From Yponomeuta sedellus (lineage: Eukaryota; Arthropoda; Insecta; Lepidoptera; Yponomeutidae), in assembly GCA_934045075.1 (NCBI GenBank), contig OW203725.1:16490269-16554268 (forward strand): a DNA stretch of 64,000 nucleotides, in the 5' to 3' direction. The position numbers and the translations under genes were made by a program. Below are positions 49,626-59,700 of this stretch, in pieces. The notes under the pieces are model-generated. The model made no database searches. It was not told where the DNA came from and worked only from the letters and a program-made list of their open reading frames with translations. The stretch's first letter is position 1. Every line of letters begins with the position of its first letter.

Positions 49626-50111
49626 AGAAACAATTCACAAGACTATCATTTATTTTTGATAAGGTTACTTCCCATAAATCCTAACTACGTTCGTAACTTG
49701 ATTTGTGTTATCTAAACGTATGGCAAAGTTTCATCGCTTTGCCGTATGTAAAAAAAATCCAACTACGTTTGAATGAGTATTGCTCCTTGAAGCCATAAGA
49801 TAAGAATATTGTTTATTGTACTTCAAAACATCACAAACAGACAATCGTATCTAAGCTAATAGAACTTCGTGAAAACTAATTTGGAATGTTATCGCATAGA
49901 CGCGTTTAAATCCGGCAAGCCTTATAAAAACGCTGAAAATATTGAGTATATGAATTTTTGATGAAATAAAATTTATTAATAAACACGTTCAGCAAGAACT
50001 AAGACTAATGTCTTGACTAATGTCAGGCAGCAGCCACCACGCAAAGTCGAGCCTGAATCATAGTGACCTATGTTTGGGTACATTGTAGCGTTTTTTGGAG
50101 TCCGATATAAA
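49626..50111. other. No gene recognised
   Basis: GATAAGAATATTGTTTATTG, then GTAC, at 49800-49822 is a reversed LINE tail (compare 15532-15562). Confidence 0.35.
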
Positions 50112-50229
50112 CCTATGTATGTCCCCACTCTCACTGCACGGGTCTCTGCCTTCACCACAGGAAGGTTAGGTCGTGCTCTGAGGTTAGGCCTTACTCCACG
50201 ATGAGTCCAATTCCGGGATGGTGGAGGAA
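50112..50229 (+). repeat. Repeat family D, 5' fragment
   Basis: CTATGTATGTCCCCACTCTC, GCACGGGTCTCTGCC and CAGGAAGGTTAGG match the first third of family D. The AGGTTAGGCCTTACTCCACG part is partly repeated. Confidence 0.65.
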
Positions 50230-50970
50230 GTGTGTTTTGGGAGTGTATTTTATTAATTACCTATTACAAATTAAATTACATAACATAAATAAAAGAGGAT
50301 TGTGGTACAAAATGTGTAATGAGTGAAGGTTGTGGGTGAGTGTGAACGTTATATTTTGGAACTTAAATGAATAAAGTATTTTGTATTATTGCCCTGTACG
50401 CTTGCAAGTCAGGTATAAGTATTTTAACAACAGCATTTAAGCACCTTGAAACCCTGTACATACATAAATCTATATTGGATTCCGTCCCTATAAATAAAAC
50501 TGCAGGGAAGTAATGGAATTCCTCGAGTGAGGGAACTGGAATAATAACTTTTTTTCGAATAAAAGAGCAAATAGGAGCATTAATGCGGCTGCATCGGGAT
50601 TTCCCAACTGAAAAATTGCTCTTTTCTTTAAGAACATTCCAAGAAAGCTTTAATAAAAAATGTAGATGTGGCGTTGCAGGGAGTTTTAATAATTATTATA
50701 AAATAGTTCCCTTTATCTTCCGAAGTCTTGATTTTGAAAATCACAATCAAAAACCATTGTGGTTTTCTGGGTCACTACTTAGGAGGATTTAAGAAAATAC
50801 CTACCGTTGATTGTACTATAGAGTTTGCAATTATTTTTTATACTCTGTTCAGTACAGTTCTAAAAAGCAATATTTAACTCTATTTTTAATTATTAAAGCA
50901 ATAAATTAATTCAAAACTGTTTTTAATTCTATGCAAAAAAGGCAGCGTGACCATAACCATGTTTTAGTGT
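50230..50970. other. No gene recognised
   Basis: AT-rich; the 69-codon frame at 50583-50792 has no domain. Confidence 0.35.
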
Positions 50971-50974
50971 AAAA

Positions 50975-51430
50975 CTAGCTGTGCCCCGCGGTGTTACCCG
51001 CGGTTGTGTATTAACAGTAAAAGATATTTTCTTGCAGTAAAACGTCTATGTACTAATCCAGGGTGTCCAGGATACCCTGTGCTACAGTAACCAGACAATC
51101 ATATCACAAACGTGGAAATACATCCAAACTGAGGCCATTTGCACAAATTAAGTAAGGCATCCAATAGGAATGAACCCACGACCTCTGTTAGAGTAGTCAA
51201 GCTTGTTAATCGCTAAGCCCACGGCGTAGTGGAGGTTATAATATATTTTATATTCTGTTAATATCGATTCCAAATATCGACCTTCATACCAAATTTTATT
51301 AAAATCGCTGCAGCCGTTTTGACGTGACGGAGTAACAAACATACACACTCACAAACTTTCGACTTTATAATACTTTATAGAGTGTAAAGTGTGATGTGAT
51401 GTGATTAGTATGATAAAATATTTTGGCTTT
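50975..51430 (+). repeat. Lepidopteran repeat interrupted by a SINE
   Basis: Head CTAGCTGTGCCCCGCGGTGT at 50976 and tail CATACCAAATTTTATTAAAA, TCGCTGCAGCCGTTTTGACG and CACACTCACAAACTTTCGAC at 51283-51365 belong together. Between them lies the minus-strand SINE 51061-51262. The 3' end grades into GTGTGAT-rich sequence like 12500-12600. Confidence 0.65.
51061..51262 (-). mobile_element. tRNA-type SINE, inverted partner of 49.4 kb
   Basis: On the minus strand: AACCTCCACTACGCCGTGGG, GCGATTAACAAGCTTGACTA, GAGGTCGTGGGTTCATTCC (B-box-like), TTGTGCAAATGGCCTCAG and CCACGTTTGTGATATGATTG. Its body shares GCACAAATGGCCTCAG with the SINE at 1745. Confidence 0.65.
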
Positions 51431-51990
51431 GATTTTAAATCCGTCCCCAAGTTAAATACCAGATATCTTAAAAAATCTTAGATTGCGGATTTATGACTGT
51501 GAGTTAGTATTTTAAATTATGTTTTTATACACATCTAAATTACAAGCTGTAGAGGGCCATATTCGATATACTAGACATGGCGGCCAAAAACACTTAAGTC
51601 ATTTTTTGGTCAAAATTCGATAAAGTCACAATAGGCATTATTTTGTTTGATTTATCCGGCGAGAATAAGTACGTAAGTCAACGAGGCTTGATTCAACCGC
51701 AATAGTCTCTTGTACCATATCACTTATGTTTAAACTATTTATCAAGCGGCGAGAAAAAACACTTTAGTTGACATAAGTGGTTGTTACCGAAAGAAAAAAT
51801 TAATACGTGCCTTGCATAGATGACTTAAGTAGTTTTTTATTTAAATATTTGTTTTAAGTGGGTAACTATAGACTATAACTAAATTAAGTCAAGTACCATT
51901 CCAATTTTGTACCGTTTTTTGAAATATTTTTCAAACTTTATTCATTAGTGTGTTGCTGAGTGTGACAGTGGTAAAACGTATAGTTTTGAA

Positions 51991-54057
51991 ATGGATTCCA
52001 GAGGAAGAAAGCTAGTTAATCTTTGCCTACAAAGTAACACTGATGCAGGTGACGACGACCCTTATAGTAATCCTATACCCGGTACATCTGGGGTTCAAAG
52101 AGCAAATATTATTAGTGAACCATTGGGTGATTTTTCGAGTGACGATTCTGTGGCTGATCCTACTTACTCCCCGAGCAGTCCAAGTTTGCTGACAGTACCT
52201 GCACTAATGAACATTTCTGTACCTATTACGACGCAGTTATCGTCAAGCATTCAAAGTGGTGAAAATATCCAAGTTTCCTCTTTCGAACGACCGGAGATTC
52301 CATCTTTGCGTAGTAGAAAAAGAAGAAAGGAAAATAAAGATAAAAGAAATCTTGGTCAGGAGTACATTACAACATCAGGAAAAATAATTGGAAAGCGACA
52401 GATTAAAAATTTACCTTACTGTAGAAATAAATGTCGAGATAAAATAAGTGACGATCAGCGTATCTTGATACATAAAGAGGTGTGGGATCTTGGCTCTTAC
52501 GACTTAAGAGCATCGTTTATATCATCGTTGATTACCATTGTAGAAAAAAAGACAGAGCGCCGTCGAACGGAAAATGTGGAAAAGCAGAAATCTAGGCCAT
52601 ACACGTACAAATATCATTTTAATGTGAATAATGAAAAGGTATATGTATGCCAGGGGTGTTTCATAAAAACCCTATCAGTGTCTGACAATTTTATAAAATT
52701 ACTTGGTTTAAAAAAATGTAGCACTGCGAGTGGTATCATAAAATCTGACGAACGTGGGAAGCATGCGCCATCTAACAAACATACCGAACAAACTATGCAG
52801 GAGGTCATTAATCACATAAACTCTTTTCCATTATATGAAAGCCACTATACTCGAAGGAAAAGTACCCGGAAATATTTACCATCCCATTTGACAATATCAA
52901 AAATGTATTCTCTGTATTCTACATCCCATCAAAATCCAGTCAGTGATAAAATATATCGTACAGAATTTCGCAAGCTAAATCTTAGTTTTAAAAAACCAAA
53001 AGTCGATACTTGTCACAACTGTGACCTCTTTAAAATGAAAATAGGAATAGCTACCGACGAGGCAACAAAATTATCTTTACAAACGGAGCACGATGCACAT
53101 CTTCTAGCAGCTGATATGGCGTACAAAGAGAAGCAGGTGGACAAAAACTTAGCAGGTACTAACAATAAAATTAAATGTCTGACTTTTGATCTACAGCAAT
53201 GTTTGCCAACCCCAGCCTTACAGTCATCTGTAGCTTTCTACAAAAGACAGCTGTGGACCTTTAATCTAACGATACATGACAACGCAACTGGTAATTCTAC
53301 ACACCATATGTGGCATGAGGGCATTTCAGGTCGTGGTGCTAATCAAATAGCGTCTTGTTTGTACAAATATTTACAAAATTTACCTGAGGATGTTTCCGAA
53401 GTTATTTTGTACTCAGACACTTGTGGAGGACAGAACAAAAACACCCATGTTGCTGCAATGTTCACATACTTATTAAAATTGAAGCCCTCAATAAAATCCG
53501 TGCATCACAAGTTTATGGTACCAGGTCATACACATATGGAAGTAGACTTGGACCATGCCATTATAGAAAAAAAGAAAAAAAAGACTGATATTCAAATTTA
53601 TCACCCACATGACTGGTTCCAATTAGTAAGAACAAGCAGCAAAAAATTTAGCGTTATAGAAATGCAGCAATCTGATTTTTTGGATTTTTCAAGTCTGTTG
53701 AAAGGACCGTTGATTGTTAGAAAAAAAGATGATGAAGGAAATAATTTTAAATGGCATGATGTTAAGTGGCTGTGTTATGGAGCGGACTACGGCGTGATAA
53801 AGTACAAAACATCTCTTTTAAGAGCAGACAGATTTAAAACGACAAGCTTCAAAAGAGTCACGAGGCGCGAACAAAATTTTGTTTTACCATTTATCGCAAC
53901 AATGCCTGTACCAATAAGTGTTAAGAAAAAACATGACATATTGTCACTTTTATCTTTGATACCCGAATGTTTTCATAGTTTTTACCAAAATTTAGTGACT
54001 ACTGCCGATACTTTAAATATTGATCCAGATTTAGAAAACTCAGAAGAGAGTGACTAA
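51991..54057 (+). CDS. Putative transposase, YSDxCGGQN type (DUF7869/Sola-like)
   Basis: 688 codons, uninterrupted, no intron needed. The N-terminal ~120 residues are acidic and Ser/Pro-rich, then basic (RSRKRRKENKDKR). Cys pairs (C144/C148, C220/C223, C341/C344) suggest zinc-binding DNA-recognition modules at 140-350. The core at ~395-530 has LTFDLQQCLPTP (D400), ILYSDTCGGQNKN (D476) and KFMVPGHTHMEVDLDHAIIE (with E517, D519, D521, E526), an RNase H-fold-like spacing of acidic residues. I associate these motifs with large arthropod and cnidarian protein families labelled DUF7869 and, in repeat libraries, with Sola-type transposons; both names are tentative. The TIRs around the gene favour an active or recently active transposon over a domesticated gene. 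Confidence 0.65.
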   Translation: MDSRGRKLVNLCLQSNTDAGDDDPYSNPIPGTSGVQRANIISEPLGDFSSDDSVADPTYSPSSPSLLTVPALMNISVPITTQLSSSIQSGENIQVSSFERPEIPSLRSRKRRKENKDKRNLGQEYITTSGKIIGKRQIKNLPYCRNKCRDKISDDQRILIHKEVWDLGSYDLRASFISSLITIVEKKTERRRTENVEKQKSRPYTYKYHFNVNNEKVYVCQGCFIKTLSVSDNFIKLLGLKKCSTASGIIKSDERGKHAPSNKHTEQTMQEVINHINSFPLYESHYTRRKSTRKYLPSHLTISKMYSLYSTSHQNPVSDKIYRTEFRKLNLSFKKPKVDTCHNCDLFKMKIGIATDEATKLSLQTEHDAHLLAADMAYKEKQVDKNLAGTNNKIKCLTFDLQQCLPTPALQSSVAFYKRQLWTFNLTIHDNATGNSTHHMWHEGISGRGANQIASCLYKYLQNLPEDVSEVILYSDTCGGQNKNTHVAAMFTYLLKLKPSIKSVHHKFMVPGHTHMEVDLDHAIIEKKKKKTDIQIYHPHDWFQLVRTSSKKFSVIEMQQSDFLDFSSLLKGPLIVRKKDDEGNNFKWHDVKWLCYGADYGVIKYKTSLLRADRFKTTSFKRVTRREQNFVLPFIATMPVPISVKKKHDILSLLSLIPECFHSFYQNLVTTADTLNIDPDLENSEESD

Positions 54058-54140
54058 ACTAAGTAGATTTATTTAAAAAACTTGAAGGTACTATTTCAAC
54101 TACCTTCAAGTTTTTTAAATAAATCTGCTTACTTTAGTTT
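54056..54140. terminator. Long hairpin at transposase stop codon, AATAAA on both strands
   Basis: 54065-54090 and 54101-54126 are exact 26-bp inverted repeats with a 10-base loop (CTATTTCAAC). Looser pairing continues to the stop codon (54055-54057) on the left and to ACTTTAGTTT on the right. The arms contain AAATAAATC, giving a poly(A) signal on both strands. It may end transcription or specify cleavage in both directions. Confidence 0.6.
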
Positions 54141-54606
54141 AATAAAAAATAAAATATAAATTACTACTATACTCATTAAGCCTATGAAGTAAGCAAATTT
54201 TTTTATGTGTGATAGGAGTGAGTTCATTTCGGTTCACGGTCAGGATTCAAACCATCAATTTCTCAATCGATATTTAGTGATAATAAGTCGATTATATTGT
54301 AATTTAACTAACTGAAACTAACACTGAGTATATTATTAAACATGATAATAACCACTTAATAAATGTGCATTTAACATTTACTTGGCGGGTAAAAGTAGTT
54401 AAGTCAGATATATTCGTTAATAATAATAACAGTGATAAAATAAGTAATTGCCTAATTTTGTATGTCCATATTATGTAATAAAACATATATAAAACAAAAC
54501 CCATAGTGTATTTTTTTTTCACCAAACAGTTAAAACCGCGCCCTGTAAAGTTTTGCGTGAAAAGATTAATTGACTTAAGTGTTTATCGCTTCCGAGTCTA
54601 TTATAT

Positions 54607-54774
54607 TAAATGATCAATGTATCTAAGGTACTTAATTGGATAAGGATTAATGCTGTATTGTTTAAAATCACTTCGTAAACCATTTTTCCCATAAAATGTA
54701 AAAGATAAATAAAAAATAAAATGAAATGCATATATTTCAGGTTTCAAGACCCATATAAACAACAGACTACAAGA
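54607..54774. other. No gene recognised
   Basis: AT-rich flank of the transposon. Confidence 0.35.
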
Positions 54775-54867
54775 AACAAAAACAAACAAACAAACAAACA
54801 AACAAACAAACGAACGAACGAACGAACAAACGAACGAACGAACGAACGAACGAACGAACGAACGAAC
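54775..54867. repeat. (AAAC)n/(AACG)n microsatellite
   Basis: AAACAAAC repeats grade into AACGAACG repeats. The three long frames across it (one plus, two minus) are low-complexity translations (KQTNERTN, SFVRSFVR). Confidence 0.95.
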
Positions 54868-54914
54868 AGAGACAACGCATATACAATAATAAATCGTTTT
54901 TCAGACATAAATAA

Positions 54915-55110
54915 ATATGCCTGTCGCAGCAGTGCCGGATATATGGGCAATCCATCCTGCCCGCAATCATTGCCAGGGCGGAGTTGGTGTTGGCCCGCGC
55001 CCCAGGGACGCCGCGCGCCGGCGCATGCTCGCGTGGAAGCAGGCTGTGCGCGCCCACGCGAGCATGCCCGAGGCACTGCAGTAGCGAGGCAGCCTCAGCA
55101 CCACCCATAA
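54915..55110. other. GC-rich island with 15-bp-arm hairpin
   Basis: About 65% GC. GCATGCTCGCGTGG at 55022 and CCCACGCGAGCATGC at 55054 are inverted around a 17-base loop. Open frames exist on both strands because of the composition. I recognise no protein (the minus frame includes LAMIAGRMDCPYIRHCC). Origin unknown; foreign or satellite-like DNA is possible. Confidence 0.45.
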
Positions 55111-55504
55111 AAAAATGGTTATTGTGGGTTATTCTTAAGTGATAGACATGCACTATCGCGGACTTTTTTGTTGACCTTTGTAAGGTGTACAATAATGTAG
55201 TACATTATTTTCATTTATCTCGTGGGGTTCAGCAAGCGTTTGCAATATAAGGAGAAAAAGTTTTTTTTATTTGCGACATCACATTAGAAACCTCTAAATT
55301 TATCAGTGTTTCTCTACAATATTATGCATGTATTATACATATTTGATGTATATATATTAAAAAAACCGTTTAAGATTTAAGCATACATAGGCCAGACAAA
55401 CAGTGACTGCTACTTTGTTTTATACTACGTAGTGATAGTGATGATGGAGTGATAGTGATGAAGTAGACTCGAGTGATTAAAACCGTATTGCATCAAATAC
55501 ATTA
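55111..55504. other. No gene recognised
   Basis: AT-rich; TAGTGATAGTGATGATGGAG is a short imperfect repeat at 55430-55455. Confidence 0.35.
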
Positions 55505-55705
55505 ATATTTAGCTACTCTTCTATAATAAGAACAGCAAAGTTGTGGAACACGCTGCCATCGTCTGTCTTTCCGGAGACATATAACCTGGGTGTCTTTAAA
55601 AGTAGAGTTAACCGGCATTTAACAGGTAAGCACGTAACACCGTAGACCCCGTCTTCGCTTTTCATCAGGCGTGACTGGGGTCAAGTGTAACCTGTCCTAA
55701 TTAAA
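55505..55705 (+). pseudogene. LINE ORF2 C-terminal fragment
   Basis: The frame from about 55517 reads SSIIRTAKLWNTLPSSVFPE then TYNLGVFKSRVNRHLTGK, the RxxxxWNxLPxxvF......FKxxvNxhL block that closes ORF2 of CR1/Jockey-type LINEs. It is followed by CGCTTTTCATCAGGCGTGAC and an A-run at 55704. A short 5'-truncated insertion of a family different from the two long LINEs here. Confidence 0.7.
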
Positions 55706-55934
55706 AAAAAAGCTGTTCCATACATTTTGTTCAGTAGGTACCGAAGTTGAGCATGACATAGGTAACTGTTTTGTTTTTTTTGAGCTCGATGGCGACCCTA
55801 CAGTTATTCGTACGAAGAATAGAAAGTACCTTGAGTCGGGCGTTACTTTACAAATCAACAGCTTGTACATAGATATAAATTTGAATTATACAATCGTCAA
55901 TAAAAAAATAACTTATGTTGATGCCCACATAGAG

Positions 55935-56092
55935 TACATAACACTTACATGCAGGCACATACATTGCTTCTGGCCCCACACTAGGATACCCTGTGTCGTG
56001 GGTACCAGAAACAACGACATCACAAACATGTAAACATCCAAGACCTGGGGCTTTTTTTATTCCCAGCCGGGGATCGAACCGGGGACCCGTGA
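55935..56092 (-). mobile_element. tRNA-derived SINE, family A, abutting LINE 5' edge
   Basis: On the minus strand: GTCCCCGGTTCGATCCCCGG (B box), CCAGGTCTTGGATGTTTACA, GGGTATCCTAGTGTGGGGCC, tail GCATGTAAGTGTTATG. The A-box half is missing, cut off exactly where LINE coding sequence begins. Confidence 0.82.
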
Positions 56093-56096
56093 CGAG

Positions 56097-56779
56097 ATGC
56101 TGTACAACAAGCACAAGGGCAGGGTGTTCCGAGGGAAACCCATGATCCACGAGGGGAACCTTCGCTTCTGGTACAATGACAAAGAAGACTTCGAGTGGCT
56201 AAAGGGAGAAGTAGCCAAGATCACCGTGGCGGGGGACAGGCTTATAGTCGTACGACCTGAGGATGTCTCCCGGAGGGTGAACTGTGGTGTTCTGATCCCC
56301 GGAAACCGTCCTAAGAAGGTCGTATACGGAATGCTACGACATCAGAACGAATGGGCACAAGCTGACCGGTGGATACCTGGGAGGGTGGTAACAACAGAGA
56401 ACACCTTCTTCATGTTCAGCGTTCCCGAAGAAGTTGCCATCTTGATGCTCAAGCGGGAACGTCGGCTTGCATACCTTTACGGGTCCGTCTACGTGAAGTT
56501 CAGATGGCGAGCTTCCGGAACGAGCTGCCTCCCCCAGCGGAAGCCGCCCGAGATGACGACCCACCGACCACCAAGGTAGACGCACTAGACGTATCACATG
56601 ACACCGAACCAAACAACCCTGAGGCACCGGCAAACACAATCCCGACCAGCAGCCACCAGTCCGGTGGAGACACTTGCCCGGAGCTTGACGCATATGAGAC
56701 CTGGTCACGGAGCTTGAGCCAACTGTTCTTGGGCGAGGAAAAGCCCACCGATGGCGGCGTCTCCCCCAAGAACAATTAA
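56097..56779 (+). pseudogene. LINE ORF1 remnant, DUF4780-like
   Basis: The first frame (56097-56579) has LRFWYNDKEDFEWLKGEVAK, LIPGNRPKKVVYGMLRHQN and ENTFFMFSVPEEVAILMLKR then LAYLYGSVYVKFR, a layout like the DUF4780 domain of arthropod gag-like proteins (tentative). Around 56503 the frame shifts by one base to MASFRNELPPPAEAA..., which continues to the stop at 56777-56779. The C-terminal ~90 residues are acidic and Pro/Thr-rich. The 5' part of the ORF is missing. The stop overlaps the ORF2 start by 29 bp, a normal arrangement for such elements. Confidence 0.6.
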
Positions 56780-59700
56780 AGTCATTCAAATGAACCTCCA
56801 CCACAGTCGCACAGCAACAGCTCAGCTGCGACGATGGCTGGAGGAAACCAACGACGAGGCCATTGCCTTGATTCAAGAGCCGTGGATCAACGGCAACCGC
56901 ATTTGCGGCCTCAACAATATCGGAGGTAAGCTCATATCTAACACAGAACTGGGCAACCCCAGAACATGCATTTACACATCCCGTAACATACAAACACACA
57001 CCGTAACGGAGTTTTCTTACAGAGACCTGACGACTGTTAGGCTAGCAACAGACCCAACATCTGGATCACCGGACTTGGTAATAGCTTCCGCATACATGCC
57101 TGATGGTGAGGATGTACCACCACACGAAACTGAAAGTCTTATACAGCACTGCGAACGACTCAACCTAGAACTGATCGTCGCTGCAGACGCAAATGCGCAC
57201 CACTCTCTCTGGGGAATGGATCGCGAAAACAACAGAGTGGAGGAACTAGCTTCTTACCTATTCTCAACTAACCTTAACATTCTAAACATAGTTTAAAAAC
57301 CTATTTAGAGGCTAAAAAGGCTTTTTTTTTTTTTTTATTTGTCCTTAGCACGGGTTAGTGCATTAAAAATAAAAATATTATATTCTAAACATAAGTTCAA
57401 AACCCACATACGTCACAAGACGATGTAAGACTATTATCGACCTAACTATGGCAACCGATAGGGCCTCCGAGCTGGTATCTAATTGGCACGTATCTGATGA
57501 AGCTTCGTGTTCAGACCATCGGTGGATCCGCTTTGATCTACGCGCCTACACACCCGACCAAGCACCTTGGAGAAACTCAAGAAGAATCAACAGGTTAAAG
57601 TACAGCAAGGCCATAGCCAGTAGCCTGGAAAGCCTGCAAGTGCCCCAGAAAATAGTCGGAGAAAATGACATCGAACAACAGGTAGAAAACATAACATCTA
57701 CAATCAAACAATGCTACCATGATACATGCCCTCTTACCAGCCCATCCGCTAAACCTAATGATGGCCAAACCTGGTGGGGTCCTGAGCTGCAGCGCATCCG
57801 GCAAAAAGTAAGAAGGTTACTAAACAGGGCAATGAACACAAGAAATGATCTTGATTGGGATAACTACAAGAAAGCTAAGGCACACTACAAGAAGCGCATA
57901 CGCTTCAGAAGTGGCGGTACGATACTATGTGAGTAAGATACTATCCTCCGGGACGTCGCAAAAGGTAGGGGCTCTCTGCTGAAACCCGATAACAGCAACA
58001 CAAACTCCCCCGAGGAGGCTCAGGCGATTCTACTTCAAACACACTTTCCAGGTTGTCAGATCGTTCAGAAAGCCTCCTGGGATAGCACCGATATAGGAGC
58101 AAATGAAATCTGCTGGGACATAGCCCAAATCGCGGTGACAGCGGAGAAGATACACTGGGCTATCGACAGCTTCCAACCGTTCAAAGCACCAGGCTCAGAC
58201 GGGATCTTCCCCGCCCTACTGCAATGGGGAGGTGTTAAGTTGGAGAAACACTAACGGCAACACTACAGTCCTGCCTCGCACATAGGTACATCCCGATACT
58301 TTGCAGGGAAGTAGAAGTAGTTTTTATACCTAAACCAGGTAAGACTGACTACACAAATCCAAAGTCCTTCAGACCGATCAGTCTCACCTCCTTCCTGCTC
58401 AAGACACTGGAGAGAGTGTGCGACCGGCACCTGAGGGACGGCGCCCTTCTAAATACCCCACTGCACTACAACCAACACGCTTATAGTGCGGGTAAGTCCA
58501 CTGAGTCAGCCCTTCACGCCGTGGTCACCAAGGCAGAAAGGGCCATACAAAACAAAGGCATATGCCTGAGTACGTTTATAGATATCGAGGGTGCCTTTGA
58601 TAAAACTAGTTTCACAAGTATCAACCGCGCACTCAGCAGGCATGAGATCGAGACATCAATAATGGAATGGATCGGAGCTATGCTGCGGCACAGAGTAATC
58701 AAAACATCCAAGGAGGACCCCACTAGGGCACTGGTGGCTAGGGGGTGCCCCCAGGGGGGCGTCCTCTCATCCCTCCTGTGGAATGTTGTTGTCAACGAAC
58801 TAATTACAATATTAAATGACAGGAATTACTTCACAGTCGACTACGCGGATGACCTGACAATACTAGTATCAGGTAATTATGCAGGAATAGTCTGCGAAGT
58901 TACCCAGACCGCTTTAAGTATTGTAGAGAACTGGTGCACGAAACACAACCTATCGGTTAACCCCACAAAAACCGAAATGGTTACGTTCACAAACAAACGG
59001 GTACTGGGAAATTTTAGATTACCCAGGCTGTTTGGGACGACACTCCAGCTATCAACAGAAGTCAAGTACTTAGGAGTCATACTCTACAGTAAGCTGAACT
59101 GGAACAAACACATCGACTCCAAACTGAAAAGAGCCTGCATTATATTTGCACAATGTCGCAGGATGATAGGTAAGACATGGGGACTAAATCCTAAGATCAC
59201 CCTGTGGCTGTACCCAGCAGTGATAAGACCTATCATTAGCTACGCTGCTCTCGTATGGTGGCCGAAAAGGACACAAGCCACGGCGGTAAATAAACTACAA
59301 CGTCTTCAAAGGATGGCCTGCCTGGCAATAACGGGCTGCATGAGGACTACCCCAACTGCGGCTCTAGAAATTATGCTAGACCTGCCGCCGCTCAACTTAC
59401 ACATCCAGCAGGAGGCTGCAATCTCAGCGATACGCCTGCGAACGCTTAGGTTATGGAGTGATAGCGGGATCCCGCACACCAAGATCCTAGACCAACCCAG
59501 CGAAGAAGAACCGCTCATGCTAGCGGTCAACGATAGGATACCTAAGGTATTAAATTTCGACAAAAAGTACAAAATACAATTGGACGAGCCAGCTCGAGAC
59601 AACAGTTACACAGACCTTATGGTCTTCACGGACGGCTCCAAAACAAACCAAGGTACGGGATCGGGAGCTTTTTCAGAAGACTTAAACATCAAAATATCAA

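Larger units (their letters stand above)
51566..54606 (+). mobile_element. DNA transposon with intact putative DDE transposase
   Basis: The left end ATATACTAGACATGGCGGCC then AAAAACACTTAAGTCA (51566-51601) and the right end TGACTTAAGTGTTTATCGCT then TCCGAGTCTATTATAT (54571-54606) are inverted, with AAACACTTAAGTCA exact. The same word family recurs in subterminal positions (near 51690, 51745-51775, 51825 on the left; 54395-54410 on the right), as expected for multiple transposase sites. A single ORF fills the centre. A target-site duplication could not be fixed (TTCG versus TAAA outside the longest TIR), so the exact ends may lie a few bases inward. Confidence 0.72.

Noticed and set aside
54721..55192. 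Three long ORFs (129, 110, 141 codons) overlapping at 54.7-55.2 kb
   Set aside because: All cross the (AAAC)n/(AACG)n microsatellite and the GC-rich island; the translations are low complexity and open on both strands because of composition.
56334..56999. 221-codon minus-strand ORF
   Set aside because: Antisense shadow of the Loa-type LINE ORF1/ORF2; no domain on that strand.
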